DNA from: Populus alba
Lineage: Eukaryota > Streptophyta > Magnoliopsida > Malpighiales > Salicaceae
Assembly: GCF_005239225.2 (NCBI RefSeq)
Contig: NC_133297.1
Location: 19,208,147 to 19,272,146, forward strand
Direction: 5' to 3'
Length of the DNA stretch: 64,000 bases
Shown: in pieces, positions 23,396 through 36,257 of the stretch
Position numbering within the stretch: position 1 is the first letter of the stretch
Layout: the number at the start of each line of letters is the position of its first letter
Program-made: the position numbers and the translations under genes
Notes under the pieces: model-generated
What the model was told of the DNA's origin: nothing
The model's database searches: none
What the model saw: only the letters and a program-made list of their open reading frames with translations

Positions 23396-24849
23396 GCATG
23401 CAACATGTCAAGCCAATGACATAAAACAAAAGCGCTTACTGGGAGGCAACCCAACACAAAAAAAAAAAAAACAGATTTGCTTTCTTTTTCCCTTATCTTT
23501 TATTTTTCACATTTTACTTTATTTTATCATTCTCTTATATTCCTTTTCTTTTGTTTCAACATTGAGGACAATGTTGTGTTTTAAGTGTGGGGGTATTGGG
23601 ACAATGTTGGTTTTCTTATTTTGATTTTCTTTGTTGTTCCGAAAAAAAATACATAGATTTCTATGTTTGATCTTTTGAACTCCTATTGGTTTATGAGAAT
23701 GTGAGTATTATATATGAGAATTAATTGAGATAGATGAAGATATAAATCAAATGAAGGAGTGTGCATGCATGTTTTAATGTTTAATTGGTTTAGGGATTGA
23801 CTTTGAGAATATGCCATGTTGACTTTATAGTGTTATATCAATGCAAGATTTTGAGCCTTCAACATTATATTCTTTGATTGTGCATTCTTTCAATGATATG
23901 CATCTCTAGAACTTGCTTCATATCTTGTTGAGATTACATTCGCATTACATATATACATGAAGATGATAAAGGCATTAGGAATTTTAACCACTTGAGCCAA
24001 AAAGCCAACCTAAAGCATATTATCCCTAGTGAGCCCCTTTTGAGCTTATTTATCTTTTCTTTGCTTTATCCATGTATAAGTCTTAACTTTTTATATGTTT
24101 TCCTTTTCCCCTGGCCAAGGATTAGTAGAGCATATACTTGTGATATCTCATGAAATTATGGTTGGAAATTATGTGAAAAGAAAGAAGAAGTGATGCTTGA
24201 TGAAAAGATGAGCAAAGTTGCCAAATGTGAAAAACAAAACAAAAAACAAAAAGAAAGAAAGAAAGAAAGAAAAAAGTGTTCCTTTAAGTTCTTAAGATTT
24301 TATGTTGAAAGATCTTAAAATCAAAAGAAGTTAAGTATTGGTTATTAAAGATGGAAAATTTATGTGCTTTGATGGAATATCTTGTTTGAAATATCATTTT
24401 TCATAATGCTCTACTTTCTTTGGTTTGAACCTTTTCTTTTACTCTCTTTTACCTCACCTTAACCGTAGCCCCATTACAATCGGAAATTAGACCTTTTGAT
24501 TCATGCATTGCTTGTAATATGTTAGTAATGGAGATGAGATTGAAGAGCAAGCTTATGGTAGAACATATTCATTGATTGAATTTGAGAGATTTAAACACAT
24601 AAGCCCTAAACACATGAGTGTTGGAGTGTATATCAATGAGAGGACCTATCACTTTGGCATGGCATAGATTTCATTTAAATCCTGACAATTAATTGAGTTT
24701 TGAAGTTTGCATGTAAATAAAATGAAAATTTATAAATTCATTCTTGAAATATTTTTTGATGGGAGATTAAGAGATTGGTCATACTTATTTTCAATTTGAT
24801 TTTATCTATCCTTTCTCGAGGACGAGCAAGAGCTAAGTGTAGGGGTATT
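23396..24849 (+). other. Athila 3' non-coding region and polypurine tract (element D)
   Basis: No gene. It contains GCTTACTGGGAGGCAACCCA (23436-23455), common just after pol in Athila elements, then ACATTGAGGACAATGTTGTG (about 23558-23577) with GTGTGGGGGTATTGG. It ends with GAGGACGAGCAAGAGC and the purine-rich GTGTAGGGGTATT directly before the right LTR. A (GAAA)n run lies at about 24250-24272. No env-like open frame is visible. Confidence 0.75.
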
Positions 24850-26474
24850 TGATGCAGCTATATTATTTGATAGTTTCACCCACATTTAACTAGTGTTTTG
24901 CCTATGTTTTTGTATATAAAATGCCTTGATATTCTTTGTTTTATGTTTTGAAGGCACTTTTGGATGAAAGATGCAAAAATGAGTAAATTGCAGGTAATTG
25001 GCAGATTTGACATTTAGTCGATGTTTTGTGCAGAGCGTGAGCTCTAGAGGTCAAAATGCAGTGATTCTAGTGTCATTAAAAAGCCAACATCCATACCTTT
25101 CTATACATATAAGGCAAGAAAATAAAATAAGGAAGAGCATGGAAATCGCAGCCTTCAAAGTCAAATCTCGCAATCTGCCAATGTTGACCTTCATTCATTC
25201 CATCTTGAATATATGGAGCTATAGAAGTCCAATTGATGAAAACTAAATTGTTTTGGATTTCTGACTCGAAGGTCTATAAACGCTCCAAATTTCAGCAAAA
25301 AATGATGTCATATGAGGGTGATATGAGTTTTCAAAGATGACAGCTGAATTCTGCCAGCAAACAGGTTATTGAAGAAATGAGTTCAAATTACGTTCCGAAA
25401 CATCTAAACCGATATCCAAGTTTTTTTTCCAGCAATTTAGCTCCTCTAAGTCAAACCTTGAAGATTTCATGCAAGGCTATTTCTTCTTTTTTAGGAAAAT
25501 AATTATTGAAGTACTTAAATGTAAATAGTCTACGTAAAGGAGGACTATTTTGTAAAATAGAGACTAGGGTTTCCTAGGATATAAAAAGAATGAGAGAAGA
25601 GAAGGGGGGCAGCCAGCAAAGAGGAGAAGAACGCCCCCCTCCTCTCAGAAACCTTAAATCATGCATTCTTCCTTCTTTTTGATTAGTTGTTCAACAAATA
25701 TGCAAGGCTAAACACTTTTTCTTGGTTGCAAGAACACGAAAACCTTCGGATTTCAAGAGCTGTGAGATTTATTTTACCTTTTCTTTTCATTTTATATGAT
25801 GAATATGTTTGTTCTCCTATGCTTATTTTTCCTATGATTGTTTATTTTAATTGCTAGAGCGGAGTCTAAGTTATTAGTGTAGACAATCTATTGCTAAGTT
25901 TGATATCAAAACCGGAGTTGTGGTATATGAACTTGTGAAGCAACTGAGTTTAATAATTGTGGCGGATCTATGTTATTAATCTTAGGGAGAACATTCAATC
26001 AAATCAAACATAGACTGCGGACAGTTATGTTTTCTTGATTAATCAACTTATCTAGTTCTTAAGGCTACCATTGAATTAAATTACTAGTGCGGACACTGTG
26101 GTTGTTTGATGGTTAGGGTTAGTTATACGACGGATCCGTTAACTAACCAATGTTAAGAAGAGATAAATATTCAGAATATAAATTGATGTTTTGTTTCCAT
26201 GATCAGTTCTTATTTATGTAGATGGATGTGTGCTTGCGACCAAGGTTTGTTCTCTTGATAATTTTATGATTTTATTAAATTTTGTTTGATAGTTTTTTGT
26301 TTTCTTTTGCTTCAGCTTAGATAACATCCAAACCCCCTCAAATTACATATCATCTAGTATAAAAATCTGACTTGAACCTTCCTCGTGGGATCGACCCCTT
26401 GCTTGCTCTATACTATCTTGTGTGTTATGTTTGAAGCTAGGGTAATTAATTTGTGCAACCGCGACATCGCAACA
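24850..26474 (+). repeat. 3' LTR of element D
   Basis: Runs from TGATGCAGC (24850) to GACATCGCAACA (26474), 1,625 bp. It is the most complete of three copies in the window; the others are the left LTR and an inverted fragment at 62016-63109. Confidence 0.92.
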
Positions 26475-26479
26475 ACTAC

Positions 26480-27695
26480 ATTTGTTTTTCCTGGATGATA
26501 ATCTATAATACAATCATAGTCTTTAATTAATTCCACCCATCTTTGTTGTCACATGTTCAACTCCTTCTGTGACATCATATATTTAAGGCTCTTGTGATCT
26601 GTGAAAATTTGAACCTGGGATCCGTATAAGTAGGGCCTCCATACTCGTAAGGCAAAACATATTACTGCCAATTCTAAGTCATGAACTGGCTAGTTGATTT
26701 TATGAGTCTTTAGTTGTCTTGATGCATAGGCAACTACTCTTCCATGTTGCATTAGGACACAATCCCATCCTTTTCTTAAGGCATCACTGTAGACTAAAAA
26801 ACCTTTTATTCTCGATGGAAGGATTAGTATGGGGGCAGTAGTAAGCCTTCTCTTCAATTCTTGAAAGCTCTCATCGCACTTCTTTGACCACTCCCATCTT
26901 ATATTCTTCCTGGTAAGTCATTTCAATGTAGTTGCTATTGTTGAAAACCCTTCGATAAACCTTATATATTACCTTGCCAATCTAAGAAAACTATGGATTT
27001 CAGTTATCGTAGTAGGCCTTTCCCATCTTAGAACTGCCTCCACCTTTTAAGGGTCTAAAAAAATGCCTTATGAAGACACTGCATGCCCTAAAAAGGTTAC
27101 TTCTTTTAACCAGAAGTGAAATTTATCCAACTTGGCATACAACTAGTGGCTCCTCAGAGTTTGTGGTGTTTGTCTCAAGTGTTGTTCATACTCCTCATAG
27201 GATTTGGAGTAAACTAAGATGTCATCGGTGAATACGACAACAAACTTATCAAGGTACGATTGGAATACTAAGTTCATTAAATCCATAAAAAGTGCTGGAG
27301 GATTAGTTAATCTAAATGGTAGCACCAAGAACTCAACGTGTCCATAGCAAGTTCTGAAGGCAGTTTTCAGAACATCTTGCCCTTTGATTCGCAATTGGTA
27401 GTATCCTGATCTTAAATCAATCTTTGAGAACACTTTAGCACTCTTCAATTGATCGAATAAATCATTTATTTGTGAAAGCGGACATCTATTATTTACCGTC
27501 ACTTTAATCAGCTAACGGTAATCTATGCAAAGCCTCAACGTTCCATCTTTCTTCTTCACAAATAATACAGGTGCCCCCTAAGGTGAGTTTCTTGGTTGTA
27601 TGAACCCTTTGCCAAAGAGCTTCTGTAATTGAATTTTCAACTGAACTATCTCCCACCAATTCATAACACTGTCTGATAGTAATTATGTAGCACAA
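26480..27695 (-). pseudogene. Reverse transcriptase and RNase H (element C)
   Basis: Minus strand from about 27690. RT begins LQKLFGKGFIQPRNSP and VLFVKKKDGTLRLCIDYR, then after a TAG at about 27510 continues at 27502-27143 with [15 protein letters not shown] and [14 protein letters not shown]; the catalytic Asp pair is kept. RNase H follows in broken frames ([43 protein letters not shown]) and ends at GKTNVV by the insertion point. Together these would copy element RNA into DNA. At least six in-frame stops are visible. Confidence 0.9.
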
Positions 27696-28263
27696 TCTAA
27701 TCGTAGATCATTTGGTATCTTAATTTGAATCATCATTTCTCTACTATTCTAATCCACCTTCCCGCCACTTCAATATCCTGTTCACCTGAGTAGGGTTCAC
27801 AACCCATTTCTCTCATACTTTTCACCAATCAAACTAGATGTACCACATTATTAGTAGCTATAGTTGCTTCTGAAATGGTTTGTATGATGGGTACAGGTGG
27901 GGGTACTGGCAAAAGAGTGGCAGCATTAGTCATACCTTCCATTACTGCTTTGACTAGCTGGGCCAAGAGCATCGGATCAACATAAGAAACAGATGACCCT
28001 GGAGGTATAGTCTAAGGGGGCTCCTTTGCTCGTTCTTGTAGGGCTGACACGGTCGGCCAGACATCTCTATTTTTCCTTGGTGTCTGTCTGACTTGAGGCC
28101 CTATCGATTCTTCATGCCTTGCTTGAGTCGATATTGTTGGTGCATGTGAAGCAATATCTTCCAAAGGGCTCTCTTCTTGCCCCTCGTAAAAGTCTATATT
28201 TCTATTCCCCCTCCCTGCAGAGCATAGATCTATTCTAATCTCTTGGCAGGTGCATACCATCCT
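27690..28263 (-). pseudogene. Gag N-terminal part (element C), fused to RT by deletion
   Basis: The likely start is MVCTCQEIRID at about 28263. A Pro/Ser/Glu-rich leader ends in a TAG at about 28012, and the frame then continues with SVSYVDPMLLAQLVKAVMEG and MREMGCEPYSGEQDIEVAGR (about 27825-27765), the gag core. It breaks off near 27700, within a segment matching the gag block of element A around 1380. RT sequence follows within a few tens of bases. The zinc knuckle and protease are absent. Confidence 0.8.
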
Positions 28264-28318
28264 ACAATAAATTAACAAACATCAACATCTTTTGAATTCT
28301 TCCTAGAATCCATACCAG

Positions 28319-28331
28319 GGCTCTGATACCA
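28319..28331 (-). other. Primer binding site, tRNA-iMet type (element C)
   Basis: Minus strand reads TGGTATCAGAGCC, identical to that of element A, two bases from the LTR start at 28334. Confidence 0.93.
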
Positions 28332-28333
28332 GT

Positions 28334-29640
28334 TGTAATAGACCCGATTGTACGATTTGATCAACGCTAAAAGATCCCAACATATGCTCTCAATTTGAGG
28401 GTAAATTTATTTCTTTTTGTAAAGAATTTTACTGAAAGTTTGGCAAAGTTTTGTTTGTATTTAGGACATCCCAAGTTATTGACTACTATCAATTTACTCA
28501 ATCTACCCATCATCACAAGATCCTATAATTCCGGACCTTATTTCAATTACTAATATTCAACACCTCATACAATCCACATAATATATATATATATATATAT
28601 AGACCACATATCATATTATAAATTTAAAAGAAAAGGAGATGCTAACATGTAAAGAGAGAATTTAAAACACAGTAAGTATTCTTAAACATTTCAAAAGGGT
28701 TAATTACAGGATAAATAATGTACTACATGCTGAGCTAAGACTTTTATATATATATATATATATCAAGGTTTACACAAAAGGATGCTGCATAATCGTGTTA
28801 ATTTCATTATGCTTAAGTTAAATATTTACATAAACTTAACAAACTATAGTCCTAAACTAATGATCTCCCTGGACATTTGATGGACCTGTTACACAAACAA
28901 CCGAGTAAGCATACCATTATGTTGATAAAAGAAATATATATGATCATGTAATGTATACAAATGAAGTATAAATTTTTTATCAAATCCATAAGAATTCTAA
29001 CAATCAACTTATAATTTGCTTGTAAAATCATTTAAACCCAATTAAAACTCATTTGCATATCCTTAATTTGAATACTCTTATTTACTTGCATGAACCGAGT
29101 GACTTTTCATAGTCCAGCCTGGACATTTTTAGGCAATTATATTTATCAATTTCCCCCAGATCATTCAAACACGGATACCTGTTACAAATCGAGTCTTATC
29201 AATCGTTCTCAGGCATTCCAACGCGGACATCATTAGCCAAAGCTAATCTTATAATTCATTTCCCGGCAATCTTATCACGAATGCTATTAACCGAAGCTAA
29301 TCTTGTAATTCATTTCCCGGTAATCCTATCCTAGATGCCATTAGTTGAAGCTAATCTTGTAAATACACTTGACTTTATTTACATTGAACATGACATTTAT
29401 TGTAATGGCATTCACCAGAAGAACTTTAAATTGCATAAGTACAAAGAGGAGGGAAAATCACACACCTGCTCTGCCTATCTCGTGACCTCCCCCAACAGAA
29501 GATTCAATCTTGGTCGCTCCTCCTGAATCACAATGAAGTTTTTGGTAATTATCTCTTCAAGTCGAATGTTATAGATAAAATTAACCCACGTTATCAGGTT
29601 TGATAATACTATAAAAAAATTCTTCATACTTTTAATATTT
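28334..29640 (-). repeat. 5' LTR of element C (far end approximate)
   Basis: Starts TGTAATAGACCCG in plus orientation next to the primer site. It includes AT microsatellites (28580-28601, 28746-28763) and three units of a 52-53 bp repeat with GAAGCTAATCTTGTAA at 29228-29360. The element's other LTR was not found, so the right limit is a guess from loss of resemblance to LTRs A and B. Confidence 0.6.
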
Positions 29641-31115
29641 TTTTTTATATTTTAAACCCACGACAAAGCATAGGGAATATTCTAGTAAACTTGTAAGCGT
29701 GGATCAAGATGTATGGAACATTTACACGTGGCGACATGAACTGAAAATTGCTTTAATGCAGGGGAAATGACATGAATGCCTCCCTTGAATGACCCTAATA
29801 TTACACCCATTTTGGATTTTGTTAGTCTACTCTCGGCATAATCAAAGGAACAATATGATTTTAAGTGCTTGAACTTATTGATTTTTAAAATTGGGTGTTT
29901 GAACTTTGTTTTTATTCAAATAAGTATATTCTTTTATTTCACACAATAAAGTGGATTTATATTAGTTAAATATTTAGTGTTAATAAAGAGTGAAAATAAA
30001 AAATTTATATACATGAACTAATGTGTCTGTTAAAAAATTTCTTGTCACAAGTTAACTAATAACATTGTCTAGAATTCTAGTTTGCATGTCCAACATGTAA
30101 GAATTATTTTCATGCATTTCTTCCTTTTTTTTCTAACATCCTTTCCTTTGTATACAACACAAGATATTTCTTAAGATTTTAAATATTCAAAGTTAACTTC
30201 TTAAGAGCATGCACACATAAATTTGTTTACATGTTCATGTTTCAACACACCACAGCCTCTTGTATGATCCATACTTGTTTATTTTAACATTTGTTGTTAC
30301 TTATTTTTTGGACCCCACATGCTGAAGATGGTGTGTACCCCTTTTGAACCAAGTGCAAGAGTGTAGCTCATGTTTGCTGGAAAATTGACAAAAGCGAAGG
30401 AGAAAGAAATATTTTTTCGAACACTATTCCAATCCATAGTACAATTAGTCTTTATTAGTAGGACTTTTCACATGATTTAGATGTATACTAATTTGCAGTT
30501 ATGTGGAAAACAAGAGGGAAAGGCTGAGAACTTAAATCGATCCAAGTCCCTGGAAAGCTATGGTGCGACGACAAACACTTCAAAGCTAGCTTGTTAACGT
30601 ATAATTCCTCCAGCCCTAACAACTAACACTAAGCATTGTCAAAACCATTGCATCTGCATATAGATTCGTTGAAGACAAGTTCTCCTTCCAAGTTTCAAAG
30701 CTTCTCTGTCGAAATAAACATGCACAATTTTCCTTTATCTGAACGTACTAATAAACATGCACAATTTTCCTTTATCTGAACCTATTAATACGTGGGCACA
30801 ATGCATATGACGTTGAAATAAACCGCGACATCTAGATTTAGAAACATGTGCTAAATAAGTATATTAATCAAATAAATATATTGAATAGTGAATTACCAAA
30901 AAAAATCCAAATTAATGTTTAACTATCATAATTATTAAATTCAGTCTAACTTGGTATGTTAATCTGCCACCTTAATTGAAACTATAAAAGTAGAGAATTA
31001 AAAAAAAAAAAAAACAACATTATTCTAGATAAAAATAATAGATTGACTTAACCAACTAATAATTCAAACTCTAAGTCGGGTTAGATTGGATCTCCAATCA
31101 AATTTAACCACAATA
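29641..31115. other. No gene recognised
   Basis: AT-rich and without convincing coding content. At 30330-30425 a segment (TGCTGGAAAATTGACAAAAG, GAGAAAGAAATATTTTTTCG) resembles 12260-12320 beside the Tat ORF. A 44-45 bp tandem duplication (ATAAACATGCACAATTTTCC...) sits at about 30713-30795. Confidence 0.5.
30713..30795. repeat. Tandem duplication, about 44 bp unit
   Basis: Two nearly identical units, each reading AATAAACATGCACAATTTTC followed by CTTTATCTGAAC. The units differ only at their right edge (GTACT versus CTATT). Confidence 0.9.
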
Positions 31116-34100
31116 CACTACAAGATTTCACAGTTTTACCGACAAAAATATTCCGTTGATATGTGATTCATAGTTCGTTAGTAATAAAATTACCTACGAC
31201 ATCACCGACGAAAATCGTCCGTCGGCTTTCCTTTCGTCGGTAAAACCTCATTTCATCGCTAAAGCGGTCGGTAAAAAAAAAAAATATTGCCGATGGTTTT
31301 ACAGACAAAAATTGCGCATAAAAAAAAAATCCCGCTTGAAATATACTGATGGATATATGCTGTTGGTGAGTATATGCAATACCGACAGACTATTTCCGTC
31401 AGTAAACTCATCGGTGATTGTTAAATTTGCACCAAGCTACTGTGAAATGCTGACGGATTTATTTTATCGGTGAACGCATCAATGATTGTGAAAGCTATTG
31501 TGAAATGCCGATGGAATTATGCTATCGGTAAATTCATCGCTAAGATCCCCGCTCTTTGTCAAATGCCGACGGATATATTCTGTCGGTAAAACCCTCGGTG
31601 AGTATTTTTTATATATTGTTTTATTTGCATAATTTTAAATATTTTAAAAAAATATTATTTAGAATGCATAATATAAAATTATATAAATTAATAGTAAAAA
31701 AAACCAACTATGCAAATAAATTTTTTATTAAACATCAACAAATAAAATTAAATAATATTCATTACAAATTGAATATGTTTCAAAAAAAATATTAAATTAA
31801 CCATTAAAATAAAATAATATTCATTACAAATTAACATAATGGTGGAGGAGGAGTAGGAGGAGGAGGCTGGTTGTTATACGGCCAAAAAGTAAGAGGCGCA
31901 CATGGAGCACCACTCTGTGATGCCCATGTTCATGACCATTTGGCGAAGCTGTTCATGATTCGCTTTGAGTTCTGCATACTCCACCAATAGGTGATCTTAT
32001 TTTCCGATGAGTTGAGCCGTATGTTGCTTCAAGGCCACGAACTCCTTAGATTGGGTGCTCGATACTGATTGGGAGCTCGCAACAGTTGAGACATTGCGGG
32101 CCACCCGCAATTTCTCGACCGTAGTGTTGGACATCCGTAAACCTGATTTTTATCGGGTCCCCTAGACGATCCAACGTCCATCCACAAATCTAGATCGAAT
32201 TCCGGATGGGTCGAAGGATCGTCCCCATACCTCTCCATCAACTGGCTATTATAAGTCTCTTGAAAATGAAAAAAAGTAATCATCATATTCAATTCAATAA
32301 AAAATAATAACTTAAAAAATAAAATGGTTGAACAAACATACCACAAAGTGTTCAGCACAGTTGTCAACGAACTGTTGAGCCCCCTTTTGGCGGTCTTGAC
32401 TTCGGACGTGTGTCTCAACAGCTCCATCGGGCTCGACTCACGTCCAAAAGACGTAGCCTGTAATGAAAAAAAATTAATTAACAACAAATTAATTTAACAA
32501 TATATTTCATTTAAATTAATCTTACCATCTGTTTCACATGTGCAGCAAACGGAATGTAGCCGCCAGTGTGTGTTGTCACCAAGCCATGAATTGGCCGATT
32601 ACAGTTGCCAGCACCGGACTGTGAGTGTCGTGTAAACCACTCGGACATCACGTGCTTAAGATAGAGCGGCCATATATCTGTCGGGATGTATATTGGTTTG
32701 AAATCCCTCCAAACCACCACATCGTTCCAGCCTTGGAGACCATTATCTCTCGTGGTTTTTTTTTTTGTCTTTTTTTGTGCTTCATACCAAAAATCACGCA
32801 ACCTACTTCCATAGCGAGAAATTTAATTTTGAAACATAAATTTTTTTCTAAAAAAATGTTGTATTGTTTTTTATGTTACCTAGTTGCCGCGTGATTTTCC
32901 CATACTATCCTCATAACAATGTTATGCGCATTGTCCCAGGCGAATTTGTCATGTGTATAAATTATTAATTTTAAATAAAAATAATAATTTATTTACAATT
33001 ATATTAATAATTTATTAGAAATAAGTTGTAAATTATAAATTAACACCAACCTCAAATCTATCAAACCATGCATTGATTTGAGGTGTCCATTCAGGATGTC
33101 TGGATATTTAACTCCATTGAAATAATGGAATCTCCATCGATGATTTAAACGCCGATGATATTACTCGGGCAGCCTCAATGTTTGTGAACCTGAAAATAAA
33201 TGAAATTAATGAAATAGTGATTAGTTGTTCATAAATTATGTTATAATTTAAAAAAACTAAAACTAAAACCTACATTGAAAGGTCATCCTTCCACTTTGTC
33301 TCATACTTGCGGGTGAATTGATTCTACTGCGAAGGCATGCTGCCTCTGCGTTGTGAACCAGTGCTGGAAGAGGCAGCATCGGTTGACGGCGCGGGTGGCA
33401 TAAGTGCCTCTTCTTGAGAGGCCCCTAAGGATATATCATCCTCGTTACAAGAAGAACTAGCTGCAACCATACGTGAGCGACGAGCTGTGGTTTTCATTCT
33501 ACGTATCTACACAATTTTATATGAACAACTATATAATAAAAATTGAATGTTAAAAAAATAGTTCAACAACACCTCCCCTATATTGGATACTACCCAAATA
33601 CACAAACCTGCAAATATTGACAATAGCCACAACCAATTGACCCAATCTATACTAATTATTTTAGGTAGATTGTACATGTCTGTATAATAACTTGCTGGGT
33701 CACCAGCCTTGTTATTTTTTATCTATAATTAATACTTACATTTTGATCAAAAAACAAAATCTATACTAATTATTCCAACATATTCAATTACTAATTCTAA
33801 GGTAAATTCAACATTAACAATTACAATTCAACAAATTATTCAATAATTATGCCAATACAACAATACAATATATTCAATAAATTAAAAAAAAAACTCTAGA
33901 CTAATAATTAAAATCAATGGAAATAATTAAACAAAAATCATGAAATAATAGAGTAAAATTACTAATTATTCCATCATATTCAATTACTAATTCTAAGGTA
34001 AATTCAACATTAACAATTATAATTCAACAAATTATTCAATAATTATACCAATATAAAAATACAATATATTCAATAAATTCAAAAAAAAAACTATAGACTT

Positions 34101-34765
34101 TAGGAATGAAATATGCTTACCTTAATAATGTGTTTATTTCAAGACTTTATCTACATTATAAAAATACACCAAAACAAAAAACATCACAAAAAAAAAATAG
34201 CTAAAACAAAAAAAAAAACCCTTAAAGTAAAATGAAACAAAGGAAACACATACCTTTTAATTTGATGAAGATTCTTGAAGGAATCCTGAAGGAAATAAGA
34301 GGAAATCTTGAAGGAAATGAGAGGAAAAAATCGAAGAAGAGAGCAGATTAACGGACGAGATGAAAAATGAACTGCAGGGGCGGTCGCTGGGATTTATAGG
34401 GCAGTTTTATCGACAGATTCACTGACAAAAATAAAAAAAAATATTATTTTAATTTATTCCATCGGTGAAGTTTTGAAAATCCGTCGGTAATTTTTGAATT
34501 TCGCACCAACATTTTTAATTCCCCTTCTTATTTTTTGTGGTTCGTCGATAATTTCATCGGCAAGCTGATGCGGTTAGAGATGCATTTAATGCACCGCCCT
34601 TTGGAATTCACACAGTTCGTCGGTGATTTTGTCAGTAATATTGACCTGCCAATAACTTACCGATGGATGGGAATCCGTCGGCACAGTCGTTGGTGATTGT
34701 GGTATTTCAAGTAATTATTTTTGAACTCTCTGTGAAATGCTGACGGACCTTATTCCGTCGGTATG
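31116..34765 (-). mobile_element. CACTA (En/Spm) element 1, right end lost
   Basis: The left terminus starts CACTACAAGATTTCACAG at 31116. Subterminal regions at 31135-31610 and 34395-34765 carry many short copies of CCGTCGG, ACCGACGG and related forms in both orientations, typical of CACTA transposase-binding arrays. Between them is a minus-strand Transposase_24 gene. The right subterminal region stops at 34765 against the truncated LTR of element E, so its TIR is missing. Confidence 0.85.
31900..33496 (-). pseudogene. Transposase_24 (Ptta/En/Spm family) gene, multi-exon, decayed
   Basis: The likely start is MKTTARRSRMVAASSSCNED at 33496. Exon-like blocks on the minus strand are 33496-33290 (ends before GTAGGT), about 33195-33055 (AARVISSAFKSSMEIPLFQW), 32950-32880 (NIVMRIVWENHAAT), 32820-32527 (KPIYIPTDIWPLYLKHVMSE), 32459-32342 (ATSFGRESSPMELL) and 32262-31900 (QLMERYGDDPSTHPEFDLDL). 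Gaps are AT-rich with splice-like edges. The protein is an accessory, probably DNA-binding, CACTA product. Stops after PSQ and FQWS and a shift after VYG show decay. The same gene is at 14796 and 63487. Confidence 0.82.
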
Positions 34766-36247
34766 GATGTCAGGATCCTTGATCAAACACAGAGCATACT
34801 TAACGTACATATAATATAACAAGAATGTAAATGATAATAATAGTAGTAGTAATAATAAAGAGAGCTTTGAGAGGTAAGGTTGATGTAAGGATTAAATAAT
34901 AAAAAAAAAATGTCAAGGTTAGAGGATCCACTAATGGTACTTCAAACAAGTATAGTATAAACTTTTATTACTCAATTAGAAGCCACACATAAAGGAGATT
35001 CCAATCATATTATAAATTGTTAACATGATTACATTAGTTATCTTATTCGAATAATGCTAATACTTGTAAATGTTGTCAGGCATTCATGATTATAACTTAT
35101 GTTAACAACAAATCAAGTTCCTTTCATAGCTCAGGTGTCGGTTATACCATACAGTATGGGCTATGAAAGTGCCAAGTATTTGTTGTACCAAGTGTTATAC
35201 AACATAAATCTAGATTAACCATTTAACAAGCAAAGTATTAAAAGTGAACAAGATAACAAATATAAAACATGTTAGTATCCAACATTAAGGTCCATGTCAA
35301 GTTTATATTATACTTATTCTTACACCATTAGTGTACCCTTTTCACCTTGACATAATTAACTTAGCTAAACATAATGAAAGAAAGAAACATAAATGAACAA
35401 GATAAGAACATAAATGAGAAAGAAGTTAACTAAATAAAGGAAAGGAAATGAAGTGCATAAACTTGATATTAATGAAAGCAAAACATAAGCAATACAAAGA
35501 GAGAAAGCAAGAGCACGATCTTGATCTGGAAACCAAGATGCCTCAATACATGGTAAATGCCTCCTTTTATAGGCCAAAATTTGGAACTATTGATTTGTTG
35601 ACTAATTGATGAGTGGGTGGCCACATCTTGACTTGGTGACAATTCTTATCTTCTTGTCTGAAGAAGACGTCATTGCTGACATCATAATTTGCACAGAATC
35701 CTCATGAAGCTTCTAGGAAATTGTCTCAGCTTTCCAACAAAAAAAAGATGAGCTCATTTGAACTTCTAGAACTCAAGATATGGGCTGAACACTGAACAGT
35801 GTCTGGGCTGCAGGACAGATTCGGACTTCTTCGTTGTTCCAACAATTTGGACTTCAAAATGGCCTTTTTAATTCTTAGGCTCAACATGAAAGTTGTAGCC
35901 TATGTCTTACCTTTCCATCCATATAAAGTGGACCTAAATCTGAGATCTAGAGCTCTAGATATGATCCAATTACCGAGCAATGTTTCGGTTTGGACTACAC
36001 CAGCATCTCTTTTCTAAGTTTGGCCATCTCTTTGTCCTTTCACTTTCAATACTTAAACTCATCAATCAATCCTTTCATTTATGTGTTAGGCATGCATTTA
36101 AGATGAGCATTTACCATAAATTAAGGTATCTTATAGTATCAAACTTGTTATTATAAAACATGGTTTAGTTAAGGAGTTATTGATACTTCAAGTGCAAAAT
36201 GATTATATAAAACCTTGATAAACATGCACTTTTAAGTACTAATCACA
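34766..36247 (-). repeat. 3' LTR of element E (truncated)
   Basis: Matches 41910-43390 almost base for base from GATGTCAGGATCC to AAGTACTAATCACA. The part equivalent to 41582-41909 is missing, replaced by CACTA subterminal sequence at the left. The inner end at 36247 is intact. Confidence 0.92.
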
Positions 36248-36257
36248 CCCCCCAACC
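36248..36257 (-). other. Polypurine tract (element E)
   Basis: Minus strand reads GGTTGGGGGG directly before the LTR start TGTGATTAG. It is the site that primes plus-strand DNA synthesis. The same tract precedes the LTR at 4686. Confidence 0.88.

Larger units (their letters stand above)
18859..26474 (+). mobile_element. Athila-type LTR retrotransposon D (complete ends, internally deleted)
   Basis: A 7,616-bp plus-strand element inserted in the pol gene of element C. The flanks carry the 5-base duplication ACTAC at 18854-18858 and 26475-26479. LTRs are 18859-about 20184 and 24850-26474; a tRNA-Asp primer site follows the left LTR and a polypurine tract precedes the right one. Inside are gag, protease, the first part of RT, then a jump to the end of integrase. 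It cannot make its own RT or integrase, so any movement needed proteins from a relative. Confidence 0.92.
17488..29640 (-). mobile_element. Ty3/gypsy retrotransposon C, split by element D
   Basis: Minus-strand order is LTR (28334 onward), iMet primer site, gag start, reverse transcriptase, RNase H, then a break at 26475 where element D is inserted, then integrase (18853-17488). The reading GKTNVV at the right junction continues as VVANGLSGK at the left junction, so the two halves are one element. The gag C-terminus, zinc knuckle and protease are missing. The right limit near 29640 is approximate and the 3' LTR was not found. Confidence 0.85.

Noticed and set aside
23385..24849. An env-like gene after pol in element D.
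   Set aside because: No long frame, no signal peptide and no membrane segment; only short hydrophobic scraps from T-rich DNA.
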